64,000 nucleotides of DNA from JBOFEH01 sp051650265 (GTDB lineage: Bacteria; Bacillota; Clostridia; Lachnospirales; Cellulosilyticaceae), in the NCBI GenBank assembly GCA_051650265.1, contig JBOFIR010000082.1, forward strand, positions 1 through 64,000, written 5' to 3'. A program made the position numbers and the translations under genes. How positions within the stretch are numbered: the stretch's first letter is position 1; each line of letters opens with the position of its first letter. Of the stretch, positions 7,819-16,368 are shown one piece after another. The notes under the pieces were generated by a model. It was not told the DNA's origin. It did not search any database and was given only the letters and a program-made list of their open reading frames with translations.

Positions 7819-10274
7819 TATTTTTTAAAATCTTCCCCTATATCTTCTACAAAATAACTCATCTTACGACTCCCGTCATAACTGAGATACAACTTAGACT
7901 TCGCACGAGTCATTGCTACATAGAACAGCCGCTTTTCCTCTTGAAGCAGCCCACCTTCAACACTTCGTCTAAGTGGAAAAAGTCCCTCATTACATCCTGC
8001 AATGTAGACATTTTCAAACTCTAAACCTTTTGCTTGATGCACTGTAATAATGGGTACTTTATTTTTAAACAAATCACTTTGCTCAATCTCACTATAATGA
8101 AGGGATGTAAATGCGAGAAGCTTAACCATATTATCATAATGGGAGTGTTTTGGTTCATAGAGCCCCTTCATCACGCGATAAAGCTCTCTCAGATTCCCCA
8201 CCGCTTCATGATCAAGCCCTTCTTTGAAGCCACATTCATTCATCAAATATTCGAGACTTTCATACGTAGTTTGTGTCATGATGGTGTCCATCATACTTTC
8301 CACTTGATCTTTATAAGGCATCACATAAGGATAATACTGTTCAATGGCACCCAGGCGCTCGTTACTTTTGCCCTCAAGGTGACCAATCAAATAACCCATT
8401 ACTTCTGCTGTAGCTAAAATATCATAAAAAGCATTATGATTTGGTGTTGCTGATGTCTCTACCAGCGCTGCTAATGTTGCCAACTTGTAATCTGCAAGCC
8501 CCGGGCATACTTTCCTTGCAAGATCCAGCGTATCATAGACCTTTGTGATATTGAGTGGCTCTTGTTCATAACGGTGATACATACTTTGCAAAATGTCCAT
8601 ATCATATTTGATATTATGCCCCACTACAACTGATTTGTTTACAAAAAGTTGTAGCTGTCTTAAAGCATCTACAGGATCTAGTCCTTCTTTTTGCAACACT
8701 TCATCTGTAAATCCATGTACTTTTTCAGAATCACCTACACTGCATGTTGGTCTTAATAATACGTCTATCTTTTCTTGTACCCCCCTACTTCCATAGCGAA
8801 TTGCCGCAATCTGAATGACTTCATCCGTAGTTGTATCAAGCCCTGTACTTTCTACATCAAGTACCACCACATCTTGCCCATAAAAGCTCTTGAAAAGTTT
8901 TTGGTAAGGATCTTCGCTATCAGTTTCTAACCAATCGTGTAGTGCCATGTAATACTTCTTACCACGTTTGATTTCTTTTAAGAGCCACCCTTCAACCCCT
9001 ATAATCGGTTGCGTTAACATACGTTCTAATGCCATACTGTTACGCTTATTCACACCATAGTGAAAAAATGAAAGTACCGCCTTTACCTCTGGTTTCCTAA
9101 ACAGACGTATCGTATCTACTTTGATGCACGGTATACCATTTGCTGTAAGCACCTTATATATGTCTTTGGCATAGCCATTCGTACGTGTTAAGATCGCAGT
9201 CTCACCGAGAGATCCCATGTGGTATTTCTTGATTGAGGTAGCAATTGCTTGCTGCTCGTGGCGTTTGTTTTGTGCCACCATCACCTCTATAGGCGCACCA
9301 ATCTCACCAATCATGGCTTCACACTGCATCGGTTCACGTAAGGCATTTTTAATAAAGTTATTTGCTGCTTTGAGGAGTACCTGTGTGCTTCTGTAATTTT
9401 GGGTCAATTGGATTTGTACAGGTGCAAACTGCTCCTTATAATCGCTGAGCATTTCCTGTGGTGCTGAACCACGCCACTCATAGATTGTTTGATTAAAATC
9501 TCCAAAGAGTGCAATGCAATTTGTCTCCGCTAAAATCTTAATAATATGATACTCACGTTTACTGGTGTCTTGCACCTCATCTACTTGGATCATCTGATAA
9601 CGTGACTGCCACCGCTTTGCCACTTCTGGTTGCTCTAACAGATAAGTCGCCTCAACGATCAAGTCCATAAAATCGACGCTATTGTTTTGTTTGAGGTAAT
9701 TCTGATAGTGCCTCAAAATTTCTCCCCCAAACCGTACAAGTACAGGATGCTGATGACCCGCTTGCTTGACAAAATCTGATGCGACTTCTAAGTAGTCGTA
9801 TCGCTCCTCTACATCGCGTTCTAAGCTATAGCGTTTGGTATTTTCTACAAATCCTAATAATAAACTATCATCGATACTTTCTGTTGGCATCAAATGCTGC
9901 GCAATACGTTGCAATAATACTGCTGCATCTGCTTCATCTACAATGGTACAAGGAAACGTAAAATGGGATGCATCCCGTTCAAGGCCGATAATCTCATAGC
10001 AAAAAGAATGAAATGTCTTAATGGTCAGTGCATCTACTGCATCTGGCACATACCCCCTAATACGTTCTTCCATTTCTTTTGCAGCCTTGTTTGTAAAGGT
10101 CAAACACAGTATACTTGTTGGCAAAGCGCCTTGTCTAATCATATGTGCAGTACGCATAGCAATGACCTTGGTCTTACCCGTCCCTGCAGGTGCAAGAACC
10201 AAACTATTTTCGTTAATCGTTATAACCGCTTGTCTTTGGCTTTCATTGAGACTTTCCCAATCTTTATCAAACAT
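7803..10274 (-). CDS. UvrD/Rep-type superfamily 1 helicase with internal DEDDh 3'-5' exonuclease domain
   Basis: 823 aa. Helicase motifs: Q-like NESQRQAV (10-17), Walker A APAGTGKT (28-35), DEVQD (232-236), QNYRST (292-297), and after the insertion VHQAKGLEFENVYI (745-758) and VAMTRAK (786-792). Between residues about 466 and 635 lies a complete DnaQ-like DEDDh exonuclease: D473 and E475 in VLDVESTGLD, D558 in NIKYDMD, H613 and D618 in NHNAFYD. This combines unwinding with 3'-5' single-strand trimming in one polypeptide, presumably in DNA repair or replication restart. AGTGAGGTGA precedes the ATG. All catalytic residues of both parts are intact. Confidence 0.92.
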   Translation of the reverse strand: MFDKDWESLNESQRQAVITINENSLVLAPAGTGKTKVIAMRTAHMIRQGALPTSILCLTFTNKAAKEMEERIRGYVPDAVDALTIKTFHSFCYEIIGLERDASHFTFPCTIVDEADAAVLLQRIAQHLMPTESIDDSLLLGFVENTKRYSLERDVEERYDYLEVASDFVKQAGHQHPVLVRFGGEILRHYQNYLKQNNSVDFMDLIVEATYLLEQPEVAKRWQSRYQMIQVDEVQDTSKREYHIIKILAETNCIALFGDFNQTIYEWRGSAPQEMLSDYKEQFAPVQIQLTQNYRSTQVLLKAANNFIKNALREPMQCEAMIGEIGAPIEVMVAQNKRHEQQAIATSIKKYHMGSLGETAILTRTNGYAKDIYKVLTANGIPCIKVDTIRLFRKPEVKAVLSFFHYGVNKRNSMALERMLTQPIIGVEGWLLKEIKRGKKYYMALHDWLETDSEDPYQKLFKSFYGQDVVVLDVESTGLDTTTDEVIQIAAIRYGSRGVQEKIDVLLRPTCSVGDSEKVHGFTDEVLQKEGLDPVDALRQLQLFVNKSVVVGHNIKYDMDILQSMYHRYEQEPLNITKVYDTLDLARKVCPGLADYKLATLAALVETSATPNHNAFYDILATAEVMGYLIGHLEGKSNERLGAIEQYYPYVMPYKDQVESMMDTIMTQTTYESLEYLMNECGFKEGLDHEAVGNLRELYRVMKGLYEPKHSHYDNMVKLLAFTSLHYSEIEQSDLFKNKVPIITVHQAKGLEFENVYIAGCNEGLFPLRRSVEGGLLQEEKRLFYVAMTRAKSKLYLSYDGSRKMSYFVEDIGEDFKKYSQTL

Positions 10275-10297
10275 GTGTTCACCTCACTTTAAGAGTT

Positions 10298-10306
10298 ATT
10301 ATAACA
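10298..10306 (-). promoter_or_regulatory. Extended -10 promoter for the helicase gene
   Basis: Minus strand TGTTATAAT: TGn extension plus perfect TATAAT (10298-10303), 24 bp before the ATG. No good -35. The wider TATGTTATAAT is also found before the rhodanese and the 97-aa genes in this window. Confidence 0.55.
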
Positions 10307-10377
10307 TAGGCAAGCAGTTGCACATACTGCTTTTTCGTAGTATCATAAAACTATTTCAAACAATAGGAGTGTAAAAT

Positions 10378-11538
10378 ATGGATAAGTTACTCGGCATTTT
10401 TGAGCAAGCACTGACAGAAGATACTTTTATTAGTTGTGTCTTCAGTAATCCAAGGCTCAAATCAGAAGAATATAAAAAGGTTTCTTGTAAACCTGTGATG
10501 ATCTCACAAACAGTGATGATTCAGTTTGCAAGCTTAAAAGACAATAAAGAATTTCATAATAATGTGGCACTCACAGACGCTATTGGCTACATCAAAACCC
10601 ACTGTTTAGGCTACAAGCAAGTACAACTTTTTACATCAACTCATGATTATCAAGCACTTGTTAATAAAAAAGGGGGTGCTACCATCAAAAAAACCGCTGC
10701 TACCAAGACAAAACCCGTTGCAATCACACATAACCGTACAAAAACTTATATTCTAGATCATGAAGGATCTCATGGTTTTCTCAAGCGTCTTGGAATCATG
10801 GATTTAGAAGGAAAAATCAAGCCAACCAAATATGACAAGTACAAACAAATCAATAAATATCTTGAAACAATTGCCTCAGTCATTCCAGAGCTTGGTGAAG
10901 ATCAAGTACGCGTCATTGACTTTGGCTGTGGTAAATCTTATCTTACTTTTGCCATGTACCATTATCTTAAAGAACGTCTTGGTAAAAATGTTGAGATTGT
11001 AGGCCTTGATCTCAAAGAAGACGTCATTCAATTTTGTAATACCCTTGCCACAGAACTTGGTTTTTCTGATCTCAAATTCCAAATTGGCGACATCGGACAT
11101 TACACAACAAATAAAAGAATTGATATGGTAGTCTCTCTCCACGCATGCAATACCGCTACAGATGCAGCTCTTGCCAAGGCCATTAATTGGGATGCAAAAG
11201 TTATCTTAGCAGTACCTTGCTGCCAACATGAGTGCGCCACACAAATTGTAAATCCTACTTTTGAGCCACTGCTCAAACATGGTATCCTAAAGGAAAAGAT
11301 CGCATCACTCATTACAGATGGTCTCCGTGCACAAAAATTAGAAGCAGAGGGTTATAAAGTTTCTGTTTCTGAGTTTATCGATATGCAGCATACGCCAAAG
11401 AACATCCTTATCAAAGCCGTTCGTTCATCCAAAAGTGTTGATCCAAAGGCCCAAGCTGACTATGACATTCTAAGTAATTACTTTGGTCTTGACCTGAGCC
11501 TCCCTCATATGATCACCAAGGAAAGAGGCGAGGCCTAA
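10378..11538 (+). CDS. Class I SAM-dependent methyltransferase (Methyltransferase_32/METTL25-like)
   Basis: 386 aa. The SAM-binding motif I is VIDFGCGKSYLTF (179-191), motif II acidic loop VGLDLK (208-213), and the VVSLHACNTATDAAL and LAVPCCQHEC (278-286) segments identify the METTL25/GSTCD-like Methyltransferase_32 group. The CCQHEC cysteines could bind metal. The first ~130 residues form a separate N-terminal region with a Lys/Thr-rich linker (about 97-122). Substrate is unknown; relatives are suspected RNA or protein methylases. The start has AATAGGAG upstream. Its stop overlaps the start of the next gene by one base (TAATG), so the two are translationally coupled. Confidence 0.83.
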   Translation: MDKLLGIFEQALTEDTFISCVFSNPRLKSEEYKKVSCKPVMISQTVMIQFASLKDNKEFHNNVALTDAIGYIKTHCLGYKQVQLFTSTHDYQALVNKKGGATIKKTAATKTKPVAITHNRTKTYILDHEGSHGFLKRLGIMDLEGKIKPTKYDKYKQINKYLETIASVIPELGEDQVRVIDFGCGKSYLTFAMYHYLKERLGKNVEIVGLDLKEDVIQFCNTLATELGFSDLKFQIGDIGHYTTNKRIDMVVSLHACNTATDAALAKAINWDAKVILAVPCCQHECATQIVNPTFEPLLKHGILKEKIASLITDGLRAQKLEAEGYKVSVSEFIDMQHTPKNILIKAVRSSKSVDPKAQADYDILSNYFGLDLSLPHMITKERGEA

Positions 11539-12524
11539 TGCTTCCGCCAGATGGCTCATGCTTACTTGATCTTGAAACCACTGGTCTAAGTAAAGACCAT
11601 GATCAAATCGTCTGTATTGGTTTTTATTGTACTAAGACTAATCAAATTGTCCAGAAAACTTGCTCTAAGGACTTTCCTGAACAAGACCTTTTGGTATTCT
11701 TTAGCGAACAACTTGCTAGCTGTCAAACACTCTATGTCTACCAAAACTTTGACATCGACTTCTTGTGTGCAAGATTGCACCACCATGGATTACCTATATA
11801 TTTCTTACAGCAAATAAAAGTCATTACCTTACGTAAAACGCCTTTTTTTAAACGTTTAAAAAGTTGTGGTTATGAAACACGTGACCAAATCGAGTCGGCT
11901 CTAGGTTATGTGCGTCAAACACAAACTTCTGGGCGCAACCTTGCAAAGCTGGGTAAATTATTGATTGAGCAGTCCGCACACTGCACCTATGCAAGTGTGC
12001 TCAAAGCACACAATCAAGAGGAACTTTTGGGTCTTACAAAACTCTATCTACTCTATCGTTTTGTAATGTCCCTTACACGCCAAGTACCGGTAGGTTCAAA
12101 ATTAACCGAGAGTGTTACACTTGAGTATTCTTTCACCCTCACCGATTCACTGGACTGCTTCTTTGACTTTGGTCCATTAACGTTAGCTATTTATTCTGAC
12201 ACACTAACTTTGTCTTTTAAAGCAGAGAAACTTACCTTGAGGCGCTATCTCTACCCTGCTAAAGATTATGTCTATATTCCGAGTGAACGTCAGATCATTC
12301 ATAAGTCTATTGCACAATTCTTTCCTTCTTCAATGAAAGAAAAGGTGAGCCAAGCACGTTGCTTTCTCACCCAAGAACATCTTGCACTTTCTCTACTTCA
12401 GCGCTCTAAAGAACAGAGAACTCAGTGGGTCGATGCCGACTATCGGATCTACCTGCCCCTTGATGAAGTGACCGATTTTACCCAACTTCACCAAAAAGCA
12501 TGCAAATATTTAACCCAAGGATAG
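11538..12524 (+). CDS. RNase H-like (YprB-type DEDD) exonuclease
   Basis: 328 aa. The N-terminal part (about 1-175) is a ribonuclease H-like DEDD nuclease: D11 and E13 in LLDLETTGL, an aspartate in YQNFDIDFL (about 71-79), and a C-terminal acidic position near 160; it resembles the B. subtilis YprB nuclease domain. The remaining ~150 residues are not recognised. Likely a 3'-5' exonuclease on DNA or RNA. It is coupled to the upstream methyltransferase by a one-base overlap, pointing to one nucleic-acid process. The last 13 nt of the gene are the left arm of a perfect hairpin shared with cheR, so both proteins end TQG. Confidence 0.78.
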   Translation: MLPPDGSCLLDLETTGLSKDHDQIVCIGFYCTKTNQIVQKTCSKDFPEQDLLVFFSEQLASCQTLYVYQNFDIDFLCARLHHHGLPIYFLQQIKVITLRKTPFFKRLKSCGYETRDQIESALGYVRQTQTSGRNLAKLGKLLIEQSAHCTYASVLKAHNQEELLGLTKLYLLYRFVMSLTRQVPVGSKLTESVTLEYSFTLTDSLDCFFDFGPLTLAIYSDTLTLSFKAEKLTLRRYLYPAKDYVYIPSERQIIHKSIAQFFPSSMKEKVSQARCFLTQEHLALSLLQRSKEQRTQWVDADYRIYLPLDEVTDFTQLHQKACKYLTQG

Positions 12525-12540
12525 ACACTATCCTTGGGTT
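12512..12540. terminator. Bidirectional terminator made of both gene ends, convergent junction 3
   Basis: Perfect 13-bp stem AACCCAAGGATAG / CTATCCTTGGGTT around a 3-nt loop ACA. The left arm is exactly the end of the nuclease gene and the right arm exactly the end of cheR, so the two TAG codons pair with each other. A T-rich stretch follows on the plus side only. Confidence 0.82.
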
Positions 12541-13307
12541 TTCATTTTTTGATAGAAAAACACACGATATGGCTCTAGGCCATATTTTTGTGCAGATATA
12601 ATTTGTTCGGTACTTCCTACAAATAAAATACCATCCGAACTCAACGACTGACTAAACTTATGATAGATTTCTGCCTTAGCCTCCTCAGTAAAGTAAATGA
12701 GTACGTTACGACAGACAATCAAATCCATATTTTTTGGATAAGGATCCTTCAAAAGATTATGTTGCTCAAAAGTAATACAGCGTTTGATCTCGGGTGTAAC
12801 TTCATAGTCATTCCCTCTTTGTAGCAAAAATTTATTCCGAAAACTGTCAGGTATATTGAGCACATGTTTGTCAATATATACACCTTTACGTGCCTTTTCC
12901 AACACATCCTTATCAAGATCTGTCGCCCAAATTTTAATCTGATTTAGGGGAATAAATTGGGAAAGTACCATTGCTAACGAATAGGGTTCATCTCCTGTTG
13001 AGCATGCCGCACTCCATATTTTAAGCACACGATTCTTGGAAAGAAGTAACGGGAAAATTTCTTTTTCTAGTGTTTCCCACTGTGACGGATTTCTAAAAAA
13101 CTCAGACACATTAATGGTGAGATAAGCCACAAATTCCTCAAATCGTACAGAATCCTTTTTTAGAAGTGCAATGTACTCACTGTAGCCTTGGCAATGATAC
13201 TTGCGTATAATCGCATCAATACGCCTTTTCATTTGATTTTCTTTGTAAGCATTTAAATCAATTGCTGTCAACTGTAAAACACTTTTTTTAAACTCACTGT
13301 AATCCAT
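12528..13307 (-). CDS. cheR: Chemotaxis protein methyltransferase CheR
   Basis: 259 aa, usual CheR length. Methylates glutamates of chemoreceptors with SAM. An N-terminal helical CheR_N region (about 1-75, with RRIDAIIRKYHCQGY) precedes the Rossmann-like methyltransferase (about 80-259) with IWSAACSTGDEPYSLAM as the SAM loop, WATDLD as the acidic loop and DLIVCRNVLIYFT as the family signature. GGGGGAGCAT gives the ribosome site. It is the last gene of the rpiR-aroH-cmk-ispH-cheR operon, 21 bp after ispH, with no other chemotaxis gene nearby. Confidence 0.95.
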   Translation of the reverse strand: MDYSEFKKSVLQLTAIDLNAYKENQMKRRIDAIIRKYHCQGYSEYIALLKKDSVRFEEFVAYLTINVSEFFRNPSQWETLEKEIFPLLLSKNRVLKIWSAACSTGDEPYSLAMVLSQFIPLNQIKIWATDLDKDVLEKARKGVYIDKHVLNIPDSFRNKFLLQRGNDYEVTPEIKRCITFEQHNLLKDPYPKNMDLIVCRNVLIYFTEEAKAEIYHKFSQSLSSDGILFVGSTEQIISAQKYGLEPYRVFFYQKMKTQG

Positions 13308-13328
13308 ATGCTCCCCCTAGAAAGGATT

Positions 13329-14162
13329 TTACCAACGCTCTAATGTTTCAATAACTTCTTGAATCACATTATCAGGTGTTGACGCACCTGCTGTTACGCC
13401 AACTACTTGTGCACCCGCCACCATTTCTGGCATTAGTTCTTTTGCTGTAGATATACACACAGTGGTCTTACAATAACTCTTACAAATTTCAAAGAGTTTC
13501 TGTGTATTTGAACTATACTGACTTCCAATTACCACCATAGCATCTACTTCTCTCGCAACTTTTGCAGCTTCACTTTGTCTCTCATCTGTTGCACTACAAA
13601 TTGTATTAATAAACTTCACATCATAGTTTCCAGCTTCAAGATATGTTATCATCTCATCCACTACAGCTTTCTTATATGTGGTCTGTGATACAAGTAAGTA
13701 TTTCTTATTAAGGTCGAGTTCCCAGCTTTTCATTTCTTCAAGATTCTTTGCAATGTGACAACCACCTGCTGCCCATCCGTCAATCCCTATAATCTCTGGA
13801 TGCTTTGCATCCCCAACAAGAATGACTTCGTAGCCTTGATTTGCATATCGTGCTACTAGTTTATGGATTTTAGTCACATAAGGGCATGTTGCATCCACAA
13901 TTGTGATCTGCTTTTGCTTGGCCACCTCGTAAACATCCGGTGTTACCCCATGTGCCCTGATAATGAGTGTATCGATCTGCTCATCACCAACCTGTTCAAT
14001 AGGTGAAATACCTTTTTCCTTCAGTTCATCAATCACCGTGTCGTTATGGATGATTGGTCCTAGAGTATACGTCCTTCCTATACTTTCTGTCTGAAAGGCA
14101 AGATTTACTGCCCGTTTTACTCCAAAACAAAAACCTGCTGTTTCCGCAATGATGACTTTCAT
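13329..14162 (-). CDS. ispH: 4-hydroxy-3-methylbut-2-enyl diphosphate reductase
   Basis: 277 aa. Last step of the MEP (non-mevalonate) isoprenoid pathway: reduces HMBPP to IPP and DMAPP with a [4Fe-4S] cluster. The three cluster cysteines are C12 (GFCFGVKRAV), C93 (DATCPYVTKIH) and C189 (TICSATDERQ); the substrate His motifs IIHND (38-42) and RAHGV (69-73) and the catalytic E near TSTE-equivalent VSQTTYKK region are present. Many Clostridia fuse IspH to an S1 domain protein; here the protein ends after the reductase domain, so there is no fusion. It is 10 bp after cmk in the same operon. Confidence 0.96.
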   Translation of the reverse strand: MKVIIAETAGFCFGVKRAVNLAFQTESIGRTYTLGPIIHNDTVIDELKEKGISPIEQVGDEQIDTLIIRAHGVTPDVYEVAKQKQITIVDATCPYVTKIHKLVARYANQGYEVILVGDAKHPEIIGIDGWAAGGCHIAKNLEEMKSWELDLNKKYLLVSQTTYKKAVVDEMITYLEAGNYDVKFINTICSATDERQSEAAKVAREVDAMVVIGSQYSSNTQKLFEICKSYCKTTVCISTAKELMPEMVAGAQVVGVTAGASTPDNVIQEVIETLERW

Positions 14163-14172
14163 AATTTCACTC

Positions 14173-14841
14173 CTATTTCTGTGCCTCTAAAAGCTGAATA
14201 ATACGCTCAACAATCGCATCAATGCTCAGGCATGTTGTATCAATAGCGATTGCATCAGTTGCTTGACATAATGGTGACACTTCTCTTGTTGAATCTTGAT
14301 GATCACGTTGTTTAATCTCTTCAAGAAGGGTCTGGAAATCTGCTACAATACCTTTTCCTTCGTATTCCATTAAACGTCTCTTTGCACGTTCCTGCGCCGA
14401 TGCTGTGAGGAAAATCTTAAGTGTCGCATTTGGTAGCACTACTGTTCCGATATCTCGCCCATCCATCACAATAGATTGTTTGGTTTGAAGCCCGCGTTGC
14501 ATCGCTACAAGTGCTTCTCTTACTTTTGAAAAAGTAGCTACCTTTGATGCAGATGTTGCTACCTCTTGGGTACGAATTGCCTCGCTCACATCTTCACCAT
14601 TGAGAAAAATACGTTGAGTCACACCCTCATATCTCAGATCAATATGAATATGTGCCATCGCATCACTCACAAGTGTCTCATCCGTATAATCAATACCTTT
14701 TTTAATACAATAATATCCTACTGTACGATACATTGCACCTGTATCAATATAAGTACATTCTAATTTTTTTGCGATCTCTTTTGCAATCGTACTTTTTCCA
14801 GCACCTGCTGGTCCATCAATTGCTATAGAAAAAATTGCCAT
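14173..14841 (-). CDS. cmk: (d)CMP kinase
   Basis: 222 aa. Phosphorylates CMP/dCMP to the diphosphates in the cytosol. Walker A is IDGPAGAGKST (8-18); the CMP-binding insert includes YIDTGAMYRTVGY and the VMDGRDIGTVVLP stretch near 125-138; the lid arginines are in AQERAKRRLMEY. Full length for the bacterial family. The start ATG at 14841 has AAGGAGGCCTTAAGA upstream. It lies between aroH and ispH with gaps of 13 and 10 bp; the cmk-ispH pair is conserved in Clostridia. Confidence 0.97.
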   Translation of the reverse strand: MAIFSIAIDGPAGAGKSTIAKEIAKKLECTYIDTGAMYRTVGYYCIKKGIDYTDETLVSDAMAHIHIDLRYEGVTQRIFLNGEDVSEAIRTQEVATSASKVATFSKVREALVAMQRGLQTKQSIVMDGRDIGTVVLPNATLKIFLTASAQERAKRRLMEYEGKGIVADFQTLLEEIKQRDHQDSTREVSPLCQATDAIAIDTTCLSIDAIVERIIQLLEAQK

Positions 14842-14854
14842 TCTTAAGGCCTCC

Positions 14855-15220
14855 TTATTTTGTTAATAAATCCGGACGTAATTTTTGTGCTTCTCTCAAA
14901 TAGCAATGTTTAACTGTTTTCTGAGTCAGTTTCCCCTGACACATTACCGCCACTCGAATACATTTTTCAAGTGAACCTTCCACATACATCTCCTGCATAC
15001 ACATCAGTGCTGCATCTGTAATACCAAGTGTTCTTGCAGCGACTGCTGGATAAACTGCATCGAGATCCTTTGTTGCTGTAAAAAGCACTTGAATCATTTC
15101 ATCTTGCACTAAGTCATTGGCAGCGATGATTGCATCAAGAAGCACTGTTGCTCCCTCTAAAATTTCTTCCTTTGTGTTACATGCCACTGTAATGGCTCCT
15201 CTAATCACAAAACAATTCAT
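14855..15220 (-). CDS. aroH: Chorismate mutase, AroH class
   Basis: 121 aa, typical of the monofunctional trimeric AroH fold. Rearranges chorismate to prephenate for Phe/Tyr synthesis. Visible features: CFVIRGAITV with the active-site Arg (R7), FTATKDLDAVYPAVAART (R63 region) and QEMYVEGSLEKCIRV, containing the conserved Glu and Arg of the active site. AAGGGGGAGCGGT provides the ribosome site. It sits second in the operon, 18 bp after the RpiR-type regulator and 13 bp before cmk. No other aromatic-pathway gene is present here. Confidence 0.93.
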   Translation of the reverse strand: MNCFVIRGAITVACNTKEEILEGATVLLDAIIAANDLVQDEMIQVLFTATKDLDAVYPAVAARTLGITDAALMCMQEMYVEGSLEKCIRVAVMCQGKLTQKTVKHCYLREAQKLRPDLLTK

Positions 15221-15238
15221 ACCGCTCCCCCTTTAGTA

Positions 15239-16165
15239 TTAGTCACATTTTTCTTTTGTAATCTGTCCTTGTTGCATCATTTGTGTTGGTGATCCCATCG
15301 CATCTCTTGTATCATCATACACCTCATACTCCATCCATATATTCTCAAGATTTTCGAGGTTTGCAGCAATTTCATTCTTCTTTTTAAGACTAATTGCTAC
15401 AATAATTGCATTAATAATACTAAGCGGCGCAACCAACGAATCCACAAATGAGATCATCTCACTCTTACCAAGCAAACTATAGTGTGCATATTGTGCAAGT
15501 GGTGAGATTTGACTATCTGTAATCGCGATCACTGTAGCTTTTTTGCTCTGTGCAAATTCAAGTGCTTTCAGAATACGCTTTGAATAACGTGGGAAACTAA
15601 TCCCTATAATAACATCTTCTGGTCCAATACGATGCATAATTTCAAACATCTCACTAATACTATTTGTATTTACAAGTTTTACGTTATCAAAAATAATGTT
15701 AAGATAAAAGCTTAAGAAGTTTGCAAGTCCTGCACAGCTTCTTACACCTAATACATAAATTGTTTTCGCTTGTATGATCTTATCAACTGCACCATCAAAA
15801 GCTGCTTCATCTACAAGTTCTAGTGTATCTCTAATTTTTTCTTCATCTGTCTGCAAAACACTTCTTAATAGATGATTGGTATCAATACGATCCGTTGTAA
15901 CCTCAAGGCGCTGCATTGCAGTCAGTTTACTTTTCACAAGCTCTTCTAATGCTTCTTGAAACTTAGGGTAACCATCATAACCTAGTTCATTTGCAAAACG
16001 AACCACTGTTGATTCACTTACACCAACGATTGTACCCAATCTTGCTGCTGTTAAGAATACAGCTTTCTCATAATGCTCAAGAATATAATTAGCAATTAAT
16101 TTTTGCCCCTTACTCAATTTGGGCATATTTGTTTTAATTCTTTGAATTAAATCATTTTTCTTCAT
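15239..16165 (-). CDS. MurR/RpiR-family transcriptional regulator
   Basis: 308 aa. N-terminal HTH_6 domain (about 1-77), with LGTIVGVSESTVVRFANELGY as the recognition helices, and a C-terminal SIS sugar-phosphate isomerase-like domain (about 120-255, with IYVLGVRSCAGLANFLSFYL and VIGISFPRYSKRILKAL). Family members sense sugar phosphates or amino sugars and regulate sugar or central metabolism. It leads the operon aroH-cmk-ispH-cheR, 18 bp upstream of aroH, and has a good promoter of its own. The effector is unknown; it may control the operon or the decarboxylase operon downstream. Confidence 0.9.
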   Translation of the reverse strand: MKKNDLIQRIKTNMPKLSKGQKLIANYILEHYEKAVFLTAARLGTIVGVSESTVVRFANELGYDGYPKFQEALEELVKSKLTAMQRLEVTTDRIDTNHLLRSVLQTDEEKIRDTLELVDEAAFDGAVDKIIQAKTIYVLGVRSCAGLANFLSFYLNIIFDNVKLVNTNSISEMFEIMHRIGPEDVIIGISFPRYSKRILKALEFAQSKKATVIAITDSQISPLAQYAHYSLLGKSEMISFVDSLVAPLSIINAIIVAISLKKKNEIAANLENLENIWMEYEVYDDTRDAMGSPTQMMQQGQITKEKCD

Positions 16166-16217
16166 GTTGCTTTCCTTTCACCATCCGTATAGTCAGACTA
16201 ACACCTAGTATAATTAT

Positions 16218-16246
16218 ATAATATATTTTCGTTTTGACAACGTCAA
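16218..16246 (-). promoter_or_regulatory. Promoter of the rpiR-aroH-cmk-ispH-cheR operon
   Basis: Minus strand TTGACG (16241-16246), 17-nt spacer, TATTAT (16218-16223), each 5 of 6 matches to consensus, 52 bp before the regulator's ATG in a very AT-rich gap. An alternative TATAAT at 16213-16218 lacks a spaced -35. Confidence 0.6.
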
Positions 16247-16330
16247 ATTGTAATTTCCATAGAATTATATTACATGTTTTTTTATCATTTTAATTATAAT
16301 TGCCTAAAATTTACTTTTATACACGTATAC

Positions 16331-16361
16331 AAAAAGGGCACCTTTCACGAAGGTGCCCTTT
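16331..16361 (-). terminator. Terminator of the decarboxylase operon
   Basis: Stem AAAGGGCACCTT (16333-16344), loop TCACG, mirror arm (16350-16361), followed on the minus strand by TTTTT. It begins 8 bp after the oadA stop. Confidence 0.93.
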
Positions 16362-16368
16362 CTACGCC

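Noticed and set aside
10021..10374. 117-aa plus-strand frame across the helicase start
   Set aside because: Lies over the conserved Walker A region of the helicase on the other strand; no ribosome site or family match.
13329..14162. IspH-S1 fusion typical of Clostridia
   Set aside because: The frame ends after the reductase domain and the next gene is cheR, so no S1 domain is present.
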